Positions 49,001 through 59,476 of a DNA stretch of 64,000 bases are shown here, in pieces (positions within the stretch are counted from its first letter, which is position 1; every line of letters begins with the position of its first letter). The stretch is taken from assembly GCA_903813345.2 (NCBI GenBank), contig CAIIXF020000003.1, positions 28,783,248 through 28,847,247 on the forward strand. Direction: 5' to 3'. The stretch is from Owenia fusiformis. Its lineage: Eukaryota > Annelida > Polychaeta > Sabellida > Oweniidae. The notes beneath the pieces are model-generated. The model was not told the DNA's origin. It ran no database searches and worked only from the letters and a program-made list of their open reading frames with translations. Both the position numbers and the translations under genes were made by a program.

Positions 49001-52000
49001 TAATGTTGTAATTTTTGTAATGAAAACTGAAATAAATTATTTTGAAATTGATTGAATTGAAGAAAAATCATTGAATAATGGTCCTGTGTTCCTTTTTTCT
49101 ACAAAAGGTTTTTACAAATGATCAATGACTTTATCCAAGAATGAAGAAATGCATCAATGCTAAATTCACATCACATTTTATAACAATCTCCAAACAAGCA
49201 TGTCATCTCACCATCTCTGTATTCATCTTTTACATCTATAGTGTGATATTCTAGCCCCGCCCCCTTTCTTGGATCCTCTGTACCCTGTAGCTTAGCAACC
49301 AGTGTTGTTTTCCCGGTGTCATTATCACCTGCAAAATACAATAGACATTTACATTAATCTGTATATCCATAACATAACAATACTTTGTGACTGACACAAA
49401 TGATTTTACAATTTTGATGCTGACTGATATGGTCTCAATGACCTCAAATGCATTTTTATGGCTTTAGCTGTACTTGAAATGTTTGTAATTCAAAATTAGA
49501 TAAAAAATGTTGGAAAGTTATGAATTTCTAACTATATACATGTATTCTTATTGCTTATATAGGTTAGATCAATCTAAAGAAAGCACACGAAGTCATGTAT
49601 CAAAAATAAGTAAATTGAATTAAAGGGTTGCATTTTCTGGGTCACCCTGTATTATTAAATACCAGGAAAGTATCAATGGCTCAGTGGTAATACTTCACTG
49701 ATAATCTGATTATGTTTGATCTATTCCAGTTGTAGGAACATCATCCAATCAATGGCCAAAGCATTACTAATTGACATAATTGATGCAAGATGTAACAGAT
49801 GTGAATTGATTTTCTTGCCATATCCATATAAGCTTAAACTTCTGTTAAGGGTTGTTACAAATATGTTATTGAAAAATAAATTTAATTTTTTATAGGACAA
49901 CTGACAAAGGCTCAATTTTGTTAAACAATACAAATGATCGCCATAGCATTGCATCAAGTAGATTTTAAATCTTAAAGCGATTTATATTCTTTTGAAATAT
50001 GTACATGTATCATGAAAAATTTGAGTAATTTGGCCAAATTTTGGCAAAACTGAAAAAAAGAAAATTGCATGTACTTGATGAAAAAAACTGGGAGAACAAT
50101 TTGTTCATTAGCTTTAAGGAACAGTGACTTCTTTCAATTACTTTAACAAAATTTGAAATTTTGATCTGGTCCCTCAAGAATGAACTCAATAACGAATGGA
50201 AGAAACAGGTGAACAACACATTTAGGTGATGGGCTAGCTCTTAAATTGCGGTATGGAGGTAGAATTTTGGAGACCATGCTAGTTACATTCTAATTTGTAA
50301 TTCTCACCACAATTTGGCAATAATTAAGCAAAATTTTACAGCGTTTAGGAAAAAATCAATATTTATACCCCCCGCATGACAAAAGTAGGGGGTACATAGA
50401 AAATAATTAATAACTTTACAAAAACATTATGAATAACCACATTTTTTTCAGAATATATGCACATATATGTCATTAATAACTGGTAAAAAATTGGTGACTA
50501 TAGGTATGATGGTTGCTATGGAAACAGAATGTGATTGTCAAAATTTGCTAATTTGTGTCTATTTTGGGGGGCTAGTTAACGAAAAAATCCTATGTGAGCA
50601 AGTTATGCTGCAAAAATAGCATTGATTTATGGTTTAGAAAATTGCATATATATGTCCTGCATGCATTAAAATTGGAATGATGATTGAGTCTCAATTAGAA
50701 ATATTTTTAAAAATCTTTTCTATGACCCACCCCCTCTAAATAATCCAAAGTGGGCGTGGCATTTAACTGAATGATCAAGCCTACTTAACAGTAGATAACT
50801 TCAATTGTATAGCCTGTATTATCACAATTTCAACAGAATGTAGGATTCTTGTATTAGTTAACAGTAATATGATTTTGTTTATCCCCCTCAATATTTATAA
50901 CCCCTCCTTCGTCGTCACCACCACCCCTCCCGCGTGACAAAAGTAGGGGATACATTGAAAATGATTAATAACTTTACAACAATGCAGCGAATAACCATCA
51001 ATTTTTCAGACAGGATAAATGTATATGTCATCAGTAATTGAAAAAATTCTTGGTAATTATAGGTATGATAGTTTCTAAACAGGATTTGATCGTCACAATT
51101 TGTGAAGATATTGGGAGGGGGGCTGGTTCACAAAGAATACTATGCTAGTGAATTCTGCTGCAAAATTAGCATTGTTTTAAGGTTTAGAAAACTGCATATG
51201 TATGTCCTGCATGCATTAAAATGAAATGATGATTGGGTTTCAATTAGATTTTTTAGATTTCACTATGACCCATCCTTCTTTATAATCCAAAGTGAGCGTG
51301 ACATTTAACTGTATGATATAACCTACTTAATAGTTCAACATTTCTACACAATATAGGCATCAAATAACTTTTTATCATTTTGTTCATCCCCAAATATTTA
51401 TGCCACTCCCCTTGTCTTAACATACTAAAAATTACACATGTATATGTCATAAGTAACTGGAAAAAGATTATGGTGATTATAGGTTTGATGGTTGCTATGG
51501 AAAAAGGATTCGATTGTCAAACAAAGGACCGCATGTTGTTTGTAGAATGAATCGGGTTAAAAACATCAATACACTTTAAACCATTTTATTGACTATAAGA
51601 CTGCACCATATAATCCCCAAAAGATATTTCTCTTTTCAAGGATTATCTATGGATTGACACCCAGGGTTTTTTATTTTTCAAACTTTAGAGGGCTGGGAAT
51701 CATTGATTATGATCATATAAATGCTGTTTTAAAATAGGTTTAATGTATGCCAATAATTTCTCAAATCGTGTAAATGGTACCCATTCCTTATTCCCTAGAA
51801 TTTTCTCTTTGAGGAATTTCCCATAGCAATCTTATGGTATAGTTCCAAGCAGATTTTGAGATAACAGGAAAGTTAATCATTAATACACACCTCATTGGGT
51901 TGTGATATAAACCAAAATAATAGTCAATAAAATGTTTGAAAGTGTATTAAGAGAAATGCATGAAAAAAATCCCCCGATTCATTTTACAAACAACTCATGG

Positions 52001-55000
52001 TCCTTTTGTGAATTCATGTAGACTTGTAGATTTTCTTTAGAGCAACAAAAGAAAACAATCTACCTGTCTACTTTGCTACTCTTGTTCCCATGACTCATAC
52101 ATCTCTTCATCACTTTTGATCATCGGAACCATACAATACAATATATCTTCTGACATTGCTTAGCGTAGATACAATATTTCCTGGTGTCAAGATGATGGGG
52201 GGATGTACCATGAAAGGAGGTCACGGGGTAGGTACAATGCTGTCAAAATTAGAACCTCAACAATACAACCAACAATCAACGGGCACGCAAAGTTCCTTAT
52301 TGGTATAAAAAAGATTCAGTCACAAACATGTTGTTTATGATGATCATTGATGAAGATAACAGTTAACGTCCATTTGACGGCTTCACAGGCAACAGTACTG
52401 TAAAATTACATACAGTTGTGTATCTCCAACAGTATCTTATGGTACTATTTGGGCTATGGTTCTGTATGGTATGGTAATATATGGTACCAGACTAAAATAG
52501 TATTGTACAGTACCATGGACTCTGTACACCACCATAATAGAATGGCACTGTACGGTACTATTAATGTACCATGAGTGCAGATTGGTGGTGTTTATCAAGT
52601 CATTTGATATCACAGAATCAAGACTCCTATGCATATCATCAGGACTTCCAGCACTTACTCAAGTCAAAAAATCCACCCAGTGTTAGGAGCTATTGTTTCT
52701 CAAGAATTTGTTAAATGCCCGTATTAGGATCAATACTAAATCATTTGATGCGCCCAAATCAAGATGAAGAAACACCATTCAGTTTATAATAAAAACTCAT
52801 GGAGAGCCATGGAATCATGGAAAGTCCATGAGTACATATTCTATGGTGCTTAGCAAAAAGCAAATTGCAGTTATCCAGGGAGAAGGGTGTGTCACAACTT
52901 ACAAAACAGTAAATGTGTTAGTGGCAACATGTCCTTTTACCAAGTAGCCAAATTTCCAAACACATTTTGTCAACTGGCTGGTGTTCCATTCTCTGGTGTT
53001 TCAAAGTACAGTGATATATCAATCATGTTCTGATATGTAACTCAGTATTGGACAGTCTTTCCAAACTTTCCATTCTTCATGTCATTCTTAAATGTTTGGT
53101 ACTGATAACTCATTGTTTTCAATATTAACTAAGGCTTTAGTTGAAGTAGCAGTAATATAAGTTATTGAATGATTTGAAATGCAATACAGAATAATTCTGC
53201 TCGAGAGATTCTGTGTTGGAACGAGACAAAGTCGAGTGCCAATACATAATATCGAGAGCAGAATATATCCTGTATTGCACCTCAAATCATTCTATAACGT
53301 TTTTATCGTGTGGTCTTAGGCCAATACATTTTACTCAAGAGGTAATTTCTATGAAATATTCTGTATTGCTACTGAGATTGTCCCCTCCGTACCAATATTT
53401 TCTGTATTGCTAAGGAGATGATCAATAAGGACAATCTCAGTAGCAATACAGATTGGTACAGCACAAGAACTGATCAATCAGAGGGCTTCATTTTACAAAT
53501 CATACGATAAGTAAGCTGAATACTCTCCAGATTCATGGAATTTTGAAATCAACAAGGATTCCAATTCCTCATTCCTGACTTTATGAACTCTGAAGGCCTT
53601 GTTGAAGTGTTTTCCACTACCATCAATTGAACTGCAATTATCTAAGATTCTATAAGAATGTCCTCGAACCCTTAATCTCATATATTTTCCCACAGCACAA
53701 AAGGGTATGGAATGTCCCCAATCTAATGAAAGCATTGCAGTGAAACATTAAAGGATCAGGCAATATTATAGATTTTCTTTTCTGCCGCTAAATCAAAGTT
53801 TGTTAATGTCACCTATTATTATAATCTCATCAAAAAATTTATTTGTGAATGACACCCTATCATTATTTCAGTTTTAATATATAAAGGACACAGTTCCTAA
53901 ACCTTAAAGCAATGGTATTTTGCAGCATAATTTACTAGGATATGATTCTTCATAAACTAGCCCCCCACCCAATCTACACAAATTCACAACAATCAAATCC
54001 CGTTTCTATAGAACCATCATCACCAAGAATTATTTCAAATTACTGATGACATATACATTTATTCTGTCTGAGAAATTGGTGGTTATTTGCTGCATTGTTG
54101 TAAAGTTATTAATCATTTTCAATGTATCCCCTACTTTTGTCCTGCGGGAGGGGTGGTGGAGGAGGGGGAGGGGTTATAAATATTGAGGAGGGATAAAAAA
54201 TCATAGAAAATGTTAACTGATACAAGAATCATACATTCTGTTGAAATTGTGATAATACTGGCTATACAATTGAAGTTATCTACTGTTAAGTAGGCTTGAT
54301 CATTCAGTTAAATGCCATGCCCACTTTGGATTATTTAGAGGGGGTGGGTCATAGAAAAAAAATTTAAAAATATTTCTAATTGAGACTCAATCATCATTCC
54401 AATTTTAATGCATGCAGGACATATATATGCAATTTTCTAAACCTTAAAACAATGATATTTTTGCAGCATAACTGGCTAACATAGGATTTTTTCGTTAACT
54501 AGCCCGCCCAAAATAGACACAAATTAGCAAATTTTGACAATCAAATTCTGTTTCCATAGCAACCATCATACCTATAGTCACCAATTCTTTACCAGTTATT
54601 AATGACATATATGTGCATATATTCTGAAAAAAATGTGGTTATTCATAATGTTTTTGTAAAGTTATTAATTATTTTCTATGTACCCCCTACTTTTGTCATG
54701 CGGGGGGTATAAATATTGATTTTTTCCTAAACGCTGTAAAATTTTGCTTAATTATTGCCAAATTGTGGTGAGAATTACAAATTAGGATGTAACTAACATT
54801 GTCTCCAAAATTCTACCTCCATACCGCAATTTAAGGGCTAGCCCATAACCTAATTGTAAACAAAACAGAGGATATAATATATAACTGTCCATCAACTTTC
54901 TAGGCAATGACAAGAACTCTTCATAATATTTAAAAAAGTTTATAATTCCACAATAAAATCAAACAGTTTCACATACATACAGTACTTTAAATTACATATG

Positions 55001-58000
55001 TTTAAAAATTGTAAATCTTAGTTAAAACAGGAACATTCTGCGGACAGCAACTTATTGGCTTAATCATACAATACCTACAGTAGAACTATTTATAAATAGG
55101 CTTAAACGTCATCTACTATCAGCAATAGTGAGAACTGAATAAGGTTGCCATGGCAATACTTAAGAAAGCATCTCTTTGAAGAAAGATTAGGCAACAAATC
55201 TTACAGGTACACTAAAAGCTGTATAAGTAGAACACCTTTGATAACTTATAAAGTGTTATTTGGAGGTGTTCCAGATACATAAGTTCATTTTATTTAATAA
55301 GGATCTAGAAAAAGTGGAGGTGTTCAACTTTACTTTTTTTACTATATATTAAAAGAAAATCTCATATTACGTTATGGTATTTGATACGGGTTATATATTA
55401 AATACAACATGGGTCTTTATCAACATTTATAAATATTTTATTTCCCCAGGATATGCTACATGGTTGTGAAAACATGACATCATGAAGCGACATCTTCTAA
55501 AATAGTCTAGTACATAGCGACAAGAAAACAAATCACTGATGAGGTATTTGGTAAAAGTGATTCAATGAAAGTAATCTCTTTAAAAGGTATCTGGTATGTG
55601 GGAAACATTTGTGAGCCTTAATGTACTTTATAACTGAACATATAATGAACCCTTGCATTTTTGATTGATGGTTCCTTTAATTGGTATAGCGTAGTAAGAA
55701 ATACTGTTGCCTTCCTTTAATATCTATATCAACTGATGCAAGGTTATTTTCTTGAAACTTTGACAGCAGATATGACTGTCAAGAAGAATGACTTCTCAAA
55801 AGAAAAGGAAATAAAAATTGTGAGAAACGTTCAATATGGCTAGGATGACCTTAAAAGTTATCAGTAAATTGTGTGAGACACCATTGTCTGAGAGATTTAC
55901 AGGTTGAAGTGACCCACTCTGATCTTGAATATATTATACAGACATTTTAAGTGCTATCTCATGCAACTTCACCATATTTCATATGGCGTTTCATAATGTA
56001 TGTTGAGACAAAACACTACAGGAAAACGTAAGTTAGTCTGAACACCTCTCTAATCTGAAAACGTCTCAATGGGAGCACTTTTTTCTTTGTCCAAATATTT
56101 GCTGTTTCCCATCAATTCACATTTTAACCTTGAAATGTGAACACCTACTGATCTGAACACTTTTAGCCAGTCCCATTGGTGTTTGGATTAGACAGATTTC
56201 ACTGTATTATTGTATTTTCTTGACATAAGAAATCCCAGTTAAAATACACATATTCAGTCTTATACCTTCCAGCACCATTTCATGCAACTTCACAACATGG
56301 TATGATTTTCAATAAATACATGAATAACACAATGAACACAGCCAATATAATTCGGCGCCGTTTCGGCATCAAAAAAATCGGCGCTGTTCCGGCACCATTT
56401 CGGCACCGTTCCGGCAGCGAGAGTGAAACACCACACAATTATAGAAATGTCTTGACATAAAAATACATACCTTCACAAATAGCACTATGCAATATAGTAC
56501 TTGATATAGTATATCTAATTTGAGGAGACACAATGTGGCTATAAGTTATCATGACATAAAAATCACTGTCTTAATGCTCACATCTAATCCAAAACCTAGT
56601 AATAATACAACTTACCTAAAAGAAGTATAGATTTGCTTGAGGGAAGTTTTGAAGTATTATGGCTCTGAGCTTCTGCGAGGATAGATGACCTACAAAGCAT
56701 ACACAATATTATTTTGTTGATATACATTTTACTTGTTGTAAAATCATATATTTTACACTTTAGAGTTCAATAGGTATCTCCAAACATGTTATTTACAAAT
56801 CATCCTCTATGTTTTTGAATTTCTAAATATATACAGAAAGAACATTACTAAAAACAGGTATGTTATACATGTTAAGATTTTCTTGGGTGTTAAGTTTTGA
56901 TTGGAAGACTGGTTACTGTTTATTCCTGGGTATTTTAGTATTCTTTTTGTGTAGTTGAATCCACAATTATCTGGGTTTATCGGCAGAATGGGAACATTTT
57001 TCTTTTTTATCGAGAGAGTTTCCATCACTTTTCGAGATGGCGGTTGGATTTAAAAGGGGTGTTTGACTGGCCCGGAAGTGGCCTGAAAGAAGTAATAAAT
57101 GGAGGAATTTGACGGATGAAATAAGTTAAATATTACACGCAAATATTGCGATCAAAAACGAGAATTTCTTTGTTCTGCCGATAAACCCAAATAATTATGG
57201 ATTCAACTACACAAAAAGAATGCTAAAATACATAGGAATCTATTGAAGTAGGTATCTTAAGTGTAAGAGGCGAAGAAAATTCTCCCATGTTATAATCGTA
57301 CAGGCAAAAGATTGAGACGTTCTCAGGACTATAGTCCTGGCACGGGATAACATACACCTACAATTCATAGTTATGAAAAATATGTTTACGTGTGATGTTA
57401 ACTTTGACATGTTTCTTTAGTCAAGATATACAATTCATATACAAGTTTAGATTTTAAAACAATGTCTCTTTATCAAAAAATGGCTGCCAGTTTTTGTACT
57501 TTTGATTATCTTAGCCTTCCCCTTAATGTTAATAAATATCATGGGATGTGTATGTAAGGAATATGCTCACATCGATAAAAACATCTTATCAACGTATTGT
57601 GTTTGTAAACTAGCCGGTGAAAATTCTGACAAACAAGGTGGTAATTACTCACTTCGAGAGCCATGTTAGATTTTGAAACTTATGGCTCTCAAACGGAGAA
57701 GTGAACAGCTGATCAATAGTGACCTTTGAAATTGAATTAAGTCGATCCGCGGCTTACTTTTGGTCTCTAACTGTGTCTTACATCAGTATCATCAATCCGT
57801 GTAAGTATTGGAGCGCTGGAGTACTTCTTTTTCAATCAAGACTTGTAAATTGTTCATCGAGTTAAAGTTTTACAGACCTATTTCCAATATGGCGGTTTGC
57901 TAGGTGCGAGATACGCAACGAACGAAATGAATTTTGAGAATTAGTTAGGTTCGGACAACCTCCGGAGATTTACGAAAATGTCCGAGCAGAAACCGCCATA

Positions 58001-58811
58001 TTGGAATTTGGCAGTAAAACGATTCACTCGACTAACAATTACAAGTCTTGATCGAAAAAGAAGTACTCCAGCGCTCCAATACTTACACGGATTGATGATA
58101 CTGATGTAAGACACAGTTAGAGACCAAAAGTAAGCCGCGGATCGACTTAATTCGATTTCAAAGGTCACGATCATTGAGCTGTCCAAATGCTCCGTGGGAA
58201 AGCTATTATATCAAAATCCAAATAGCTTTCGCAGGAAGTAAGGTGGTAAGCAAGAGATGAGACACTGAAACTATCATCTATAAAGCTGTTTTTTCTCCTC
58301 TTGAAGAATATAATGTAGTCACGGATAAGAATGGCATCTCGATAAGAATTGGCGAGTTTGAAGGCTGGTCCAAAGCTTATTTTGTTTTGAAGATGGAATG
58401 ATATTGATATTTCACATGATTTTTGCAAGAATGCCTTTTTAGCCAGAAATCTCTAGACTAAGTTCAGATAACACATGAAGAAGGTAAGGTGAATGCAAAC
58501 ATAATGATGCAATAAAAAACTTGAAATACTTCTTATGTAAGTGTGCATTACAAATCTGAAACCTAAATAAGTGTAGAATGAATGGAAAAAATGAAAATGA
58601 GCTCACTTCCGTTTCGAAATTTTGACAGGACTGCCACGTATTTAAGTGCACATTACGAGAAATCTGTAAGGTTAAACAACTCCTAACTTAGCTGTATCAA
58701 TTGAAGTAAACAAAGGTTTCGTTTGCACGCTTACCATAGATTCTGATTGTCACCATCTGCATTATTTTGACTAAATGTGTCGCCTCTTTGCCCGTCTCCG
58801 ATGAGCGCCAT
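39946..58811 (-). CDS. Cytoplasmic dynein 1 light intermediate chain, 11 coding exons, 485 aa
   Basis: DYNC1LI links the dynein heavy chain to cargo adaptors for minus-end transport on microtubules. Exons (minus strand) are 58735-58811, 56616-56689, 49212-49328, 45177-45407, 44607-44797, 42598-42691, 41944-42079, 41457-41568, 40773-40967, 40253-40376 and 39946-40052, all phase-consistent. The 485 aa compares with about 492-523 in human paralogues. A GTPase-like domain has the P-loop GDNDTGKT (51-58), VWILDGD (96-102) and a TKSD motif (229-232). The acidic block FQEYVEP lies at 171-177. The adaptor-binding amphipathic helix GVLANFFNSLL, with paired Phe 433-434, is at 428-438. The Ser/Pro/Gly/Lys-rich linker is typical. 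The first ATG in the promoter-like region is used. I cannot tell whether a paralogue exists elsewhere. Confidence 0.96.
40253..40376 (-). CDS. DYNC1LI coding exon 10 (adaptor-binding helix)
   Basis: Encodes residues 410-450 with NEGVLANFFNSLLNKK, the short helix that in vertebrate LIC1 docks on Hook, BICD and Spindly adaptors. The two Phe residues central to that contact are present. Confidence 0.95.
40773..40967 (-). CDS. DYNC1LI coding exon 9
   Basis: Encodes residues 345-409. It starts PLQREAETLAEDEQVFLMK, the conserved end of the globular domain, then runs into a Lys/Ser/Pro/Gly-rich linker ending SPSGTPSPGKK-like sequence. Such SP/TP sites are typical phosphorylation targets in this family. 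Confidence 0.93.
41457..41568 (-). CDS. DYNC1LI coding exon 8
   Basis: Encodes residues 307-344, IPAGWDKDSKISILHE onward to KPNLRK, in phase 0 at its end. Acceptor TTTCAG; donor GTAAAG. Confidence 0.93.
41944..42079 (-). CDS. DYNC1LI coding exon 7
   Basis: Encodes residues 262-306, YGASLFYTSVKEDKN through FGFPFQESAFVIERDAVF. The reading frame requires the intron to end in AT at 42080-42081, not AG. A TTCCTTAAC branch motif lies 11-12 bases upstream. Confidence 0.9.
42080..42597 (-). other. U12-type (minor spliceosome) intron 6 of DYNC1LI
   Basis: The 518-bp intron begins GTATCCTTT, the exact minor-spliceosome donor consensus. Near its end it has TTCCTTAAC, the exact U12 branch-site consensus, with the branch A about 11-12 bases from the 3' end. 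The conserved protein frame demands a terminal AT; neither AG nor AC at the nearby positions keeps the frame. Confidence 0.85.
42598..42691 (-). CDS. DYNC1LI coding exon 6
   Basis: Encodes residues 231-261 (SDAISTLEKEHDF to IRKFCLN) plus one base of Tyr262. The donor GTATCCTTT is the U12-type consensus. A 1.5-kb repeat element ends only about 30 bp upstream of the acceptor. Confidence 0.93.
42722..44222 (-). mobile_element. 1.5-kb repeat element, copy 2, in DYNC1LI intron 5
   Basis: Inverted, nearly identical copy of the element at 18679-20188. It has the same TGGTGGGGACAT ends, the same GTCC/GTCT cassette (44134-44172) and the same five to six 162-bp units. The two copies are inverted about 24 kb apart. 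Its lower end lies about 30 bp from the exon 6 acceptor. Confidence 0.88.
44607..44797 (-). CDS. DYNC1LI coding exon 5
   Basis: Encodes residues 167-230, from FQEYVEPSGD through a variable Pro-rich loop to LGIPIVVVITK, ending in phase 0. Donor GTCAGT. Confidence 0.93.
45177..45407 (-). CDS. DYNC1LI coding exon 4
   Basis: Encodes residues 90-166, including VWILDGDPHHTGLL and SSPWSIIDSLKKW, highly characteristic of light intermediate chains. Acceptor TTTCAG; donor GTAAGT. Confidence 0.95.
45731..48831 (+). pseudogene. LINE reverse transcriptase, interrupted
   Basis: The open part, 45731-47514, contains IPIFKKGEHDKFTNYRPIS, the finger/palm motif YLDLSKAFDTVNH, NCGVPQGSVLGPLLF and the catalytic YADD (47057-47068), then LGVIIDSKLSW and HLNYCNILWG of the thumb region. 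The frame then runs into foreign DNA and stops at 47588-47590. The missing C-terminal part resumes at about 48458 with VRLITNSDRLAHTFPIF and continues to HGSYIWNSLNEDIRN and a stop near 48828. The catalytic residues are intact, so the copy is young, but the insertion disables it. Confidence 0.88.
47515..48457. mobile_element. DNA element (about 940 bp) nested in the LINE
   Basis: GTCTGGGTAT at the left and ATACCCAGAC near 48430-48439 form inverted ends. The outer motif AAAGGATG is likewise mirrored as CATCCTTT, and the right end carries a second copy of the CCCAGACTCAT motif. No transposase frame is visible. The exact boundaries and target duplication are uncertain by several bases. Confidence 0.65.
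49212..49328 (-). CDS. DYNC1LI coding exon 3 (P-loop)
   Basis: Encodes residues 51-89, starting with the nucleotide-binding loop (G)DNDTGKTTL and including KGAGLEYH and KDEYRD. Acceptor TTTTGCAG; donor GTGAGA. Confidence 0.93.
52380..52640. repeat. TATGGTAC-rich low-complexity segment
   Basis: Variants of TATGGTAC and ATGGTACTAT recur several times in both orientations inside the spacer of the large inverted repeat. Confidence 0.5.
53158..53303. mobile_element. Small foldback MITE
   Basis: Left arm TATTGAATGATTTGAAATGC, followed by AATACAG and TTCTGCTCGAGAG, pairs with the right arm ending GTATTGCACCTCAAATCATT. Arms are about 65 bp. Confidence 0.7.
53359..53451. repeat. Hairpin
   Basis: CTGTATTGCTACTGAGATTG at the left is the exact complement of the sequence near 53430-53451. 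It lies next to the foldback at 53158 and shares its CTGTATTGC motif. Confidence 0.65.
55205..55345. mobile_element. Fragment of CAGTRAAACCTGTC-family MITE
   Basis: AAGTAGAACACCTTTGATAA at the left and AGGTGTTCAACTTTACTTTT at the right resemble the diverged ends of the MITE family at 33412 and 28534. Confidence 0.45.
56019..56204. mobile_element. Intact mariner-type MITE, 186 bp
   Basis: Ends CAGGAAAACGTAAG and GACAGATTTCACTG with TA on both sides. Read in reverse complement, it aligns along its whole length with the two halves of the interrupted MITE at 18603-20293, which shows where the 1.5-kb element entered. Confidence 0.75.
56350..56420. repeat. GC-rich short tandem repeat
   Basis: Variants of TTTCGGCACCG recur about five times at 11-20 bp spacing, an isolated GC-rich block in AT-rich intron 2. 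Confidence 0.65.
56616..56689 (-). CDS. DYNC1LI coding exon 2
   Basis: Completes Trp26 and encodes residues 27-50 plus one base of Gly51, ending in SKLPSSKSILLL, the strand leading into the P-loop. Acceptor TTTGTAG; donor GTAAG. Confidence 0.9.
56933..57228. mobile_element. TIR element, 296 bp, in DYNC1LI intron 1
   Basis: Inverted ends of about 57 bp begin TTTTAGTATTCTTTTTGTGT, with TA on both sides (56931-56932 and 57229-57230). The middle carries GAGATGGCGG (YY1-like) and CCCGGAAGTGGCC (ETS-like). Its left end creates the short frame on the minus strand at 56807-57028, which is not a gene. Confidence 0.8.
57640..58250. mobile_element. Copy 2 of the foldback-type repeat, with both arms
   Basis: Arms at about 57702-57870 and 58027-58190 are near-perfect complements, centred on a core bounded by CCAATATGGCGG and CCGCCATATTGG. 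It shares more than 300 bp with 9528-9965. It lies in DYNC1LI intron 1, 0.5-1.1 kb from the start codon. Short frames on the minus strand here are palindrome artefacts. Confidence 0.85.
58735..58811 (-). CDS. DYNC1LI coding exon 1
   Basis: Encodes residues 1-25 plus two bases of Trp26, starting MALIGDG at an AAATATGGCGC context. Donor GTAAGC. Confidence 0.85.
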
Positions 58812-58846
58812 ATTTCCTCATTCAAGTCCCCGGATGATTACACAGC

Positions 58847-58855
58847 GCGCATGCG
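58847..58855. promoter_or_regulatory. NRF1-like site upstream of DYNC1LI
   Basis: GCGCATGCG, matching the NRF1 consensus core, lies 36 bp upstream of the start codon in a locally CpG-rich block at 58790-58930. A YY1-like AAATATGGCGC overlaps the start codon itself. Both are usual for TATA-less housekeeping promoters. Assignment is by motif only. Confidence 0.55.
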
Positions 58856-58859
58856 TCTT

Positions 58860-59425
58860 GAGATGCAACACCACACATACCATACCACTTCTAATAAAGT
58901 GCATCACGCGGGGTGCTATGTAAATCAAGTTGCACGACACGTGGATGCCTGGAGGCCTCAGGGGTCACTTAGTCATTGATAAATAAACCCAATGAGTATT
59001 CGTTCAAGCATCACTATTTCATGATCGATATATGATTTGCTAATTATTTGTCATTATGAGCAGAGACATTGTTCATAAGTCTCTGTTATGAGTGGAACCT
59101 AAAATTATAGCCAGCTTTGATTTATCCAGTTAATCGAAGATCAATAGTCCCAAAACCACCAACATTTAAGACAACCCAATTCAGTACCCCCTCATTCGTT
59201 TGACATCAAAGACCCAGTTTCTGACTGAGAATGCTTTTCATATGCTTGAAACGTTGAAGCGAAGGTGAGTTATATTCATTTATTATGGACAAACGCAGTT
59301 CTTATTCGGACACTAGAACGCTGAACTTGTAAAATACAAACGAATCCAAAGTGATGAATGAATTTTGTTTCATGAATCATTAAGTTTAGCTCAATACATT
59401 TTAGTGTAAATGGTAATGCTAGTGT
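58860..59425. other. Divergent intergenic region
   Basis: Between the DYNC1LI promoter and the 7SL gene I see no open frame with recognisable content. The frame at 58767-58979 is a by-product of DYNC1LI exon 1 and promoter sequence. Confidence 0.5.
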
Positions 59426-59430
59426 GGTTA

Positions 59431-59438
59431 ATTTGCAT
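59431..59438 (+). promoter_or_regulatory. Octamer motif upstream of 7SL gene
   Basis: ATTTGCAT, followed at once by a CCAAT box, lies about 45 bp before the 7SL RNA start. Octamers serve as upstream elements in some Pol III genes. The spacing is shorter than in vertebrate type 3 promoters, so the role is inferred. Confidence 0.4.
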
Positions 59439-59476
59439 ACCAATCATTGGATAAATCGCTAAAATGAACAAATAGA

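Larger units (their letters stand above)
45731..49060 (+). mobile_element. 5'-truncated LINE in DYNC1LI intron 3
   Basis: A reverse transcriptase frame is followed by a 3' tail ending AAATTGATTGAATTGAAG, a short ATTGA-type terminal repeat typical of CR1/L2/Jockey-like non-LTR elements. It runs antisense to the host gene. The endonuclease region is absent, so the copy is 5'-truncated somewhere near 45.4-45.75 kb. A separate transposon interrupts it at 47515-48457. The clade assignment is tentative. Confidence 0.85.
50220..54852. repeat. 4.6-kb inverted-repeat structure in DYNC1LI intron 2
   Basis: Arms of about 970 bp (about 50220-51190 and 53885-54852) are imperfect complements, well over 80 per cent alike by eye, around a 2.7-kb spacer. 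The left arm itself contains two related units of about 560 bp, each starting near CATGACAAAAGTAGGGG. A third, shorter relative lies at 51425-51500. Either two copies inserted head to head or this is a giant foldback element. No gene lies in the spacer. Confidence 0.8.

Noticed and set aside
52437-52634. CRISPR-like or regulated array suggested by TATGGTAC repeats
   Set aside because: Irregular spacing, no conserved repeat-spacer pattern, and a eukaryotic context.
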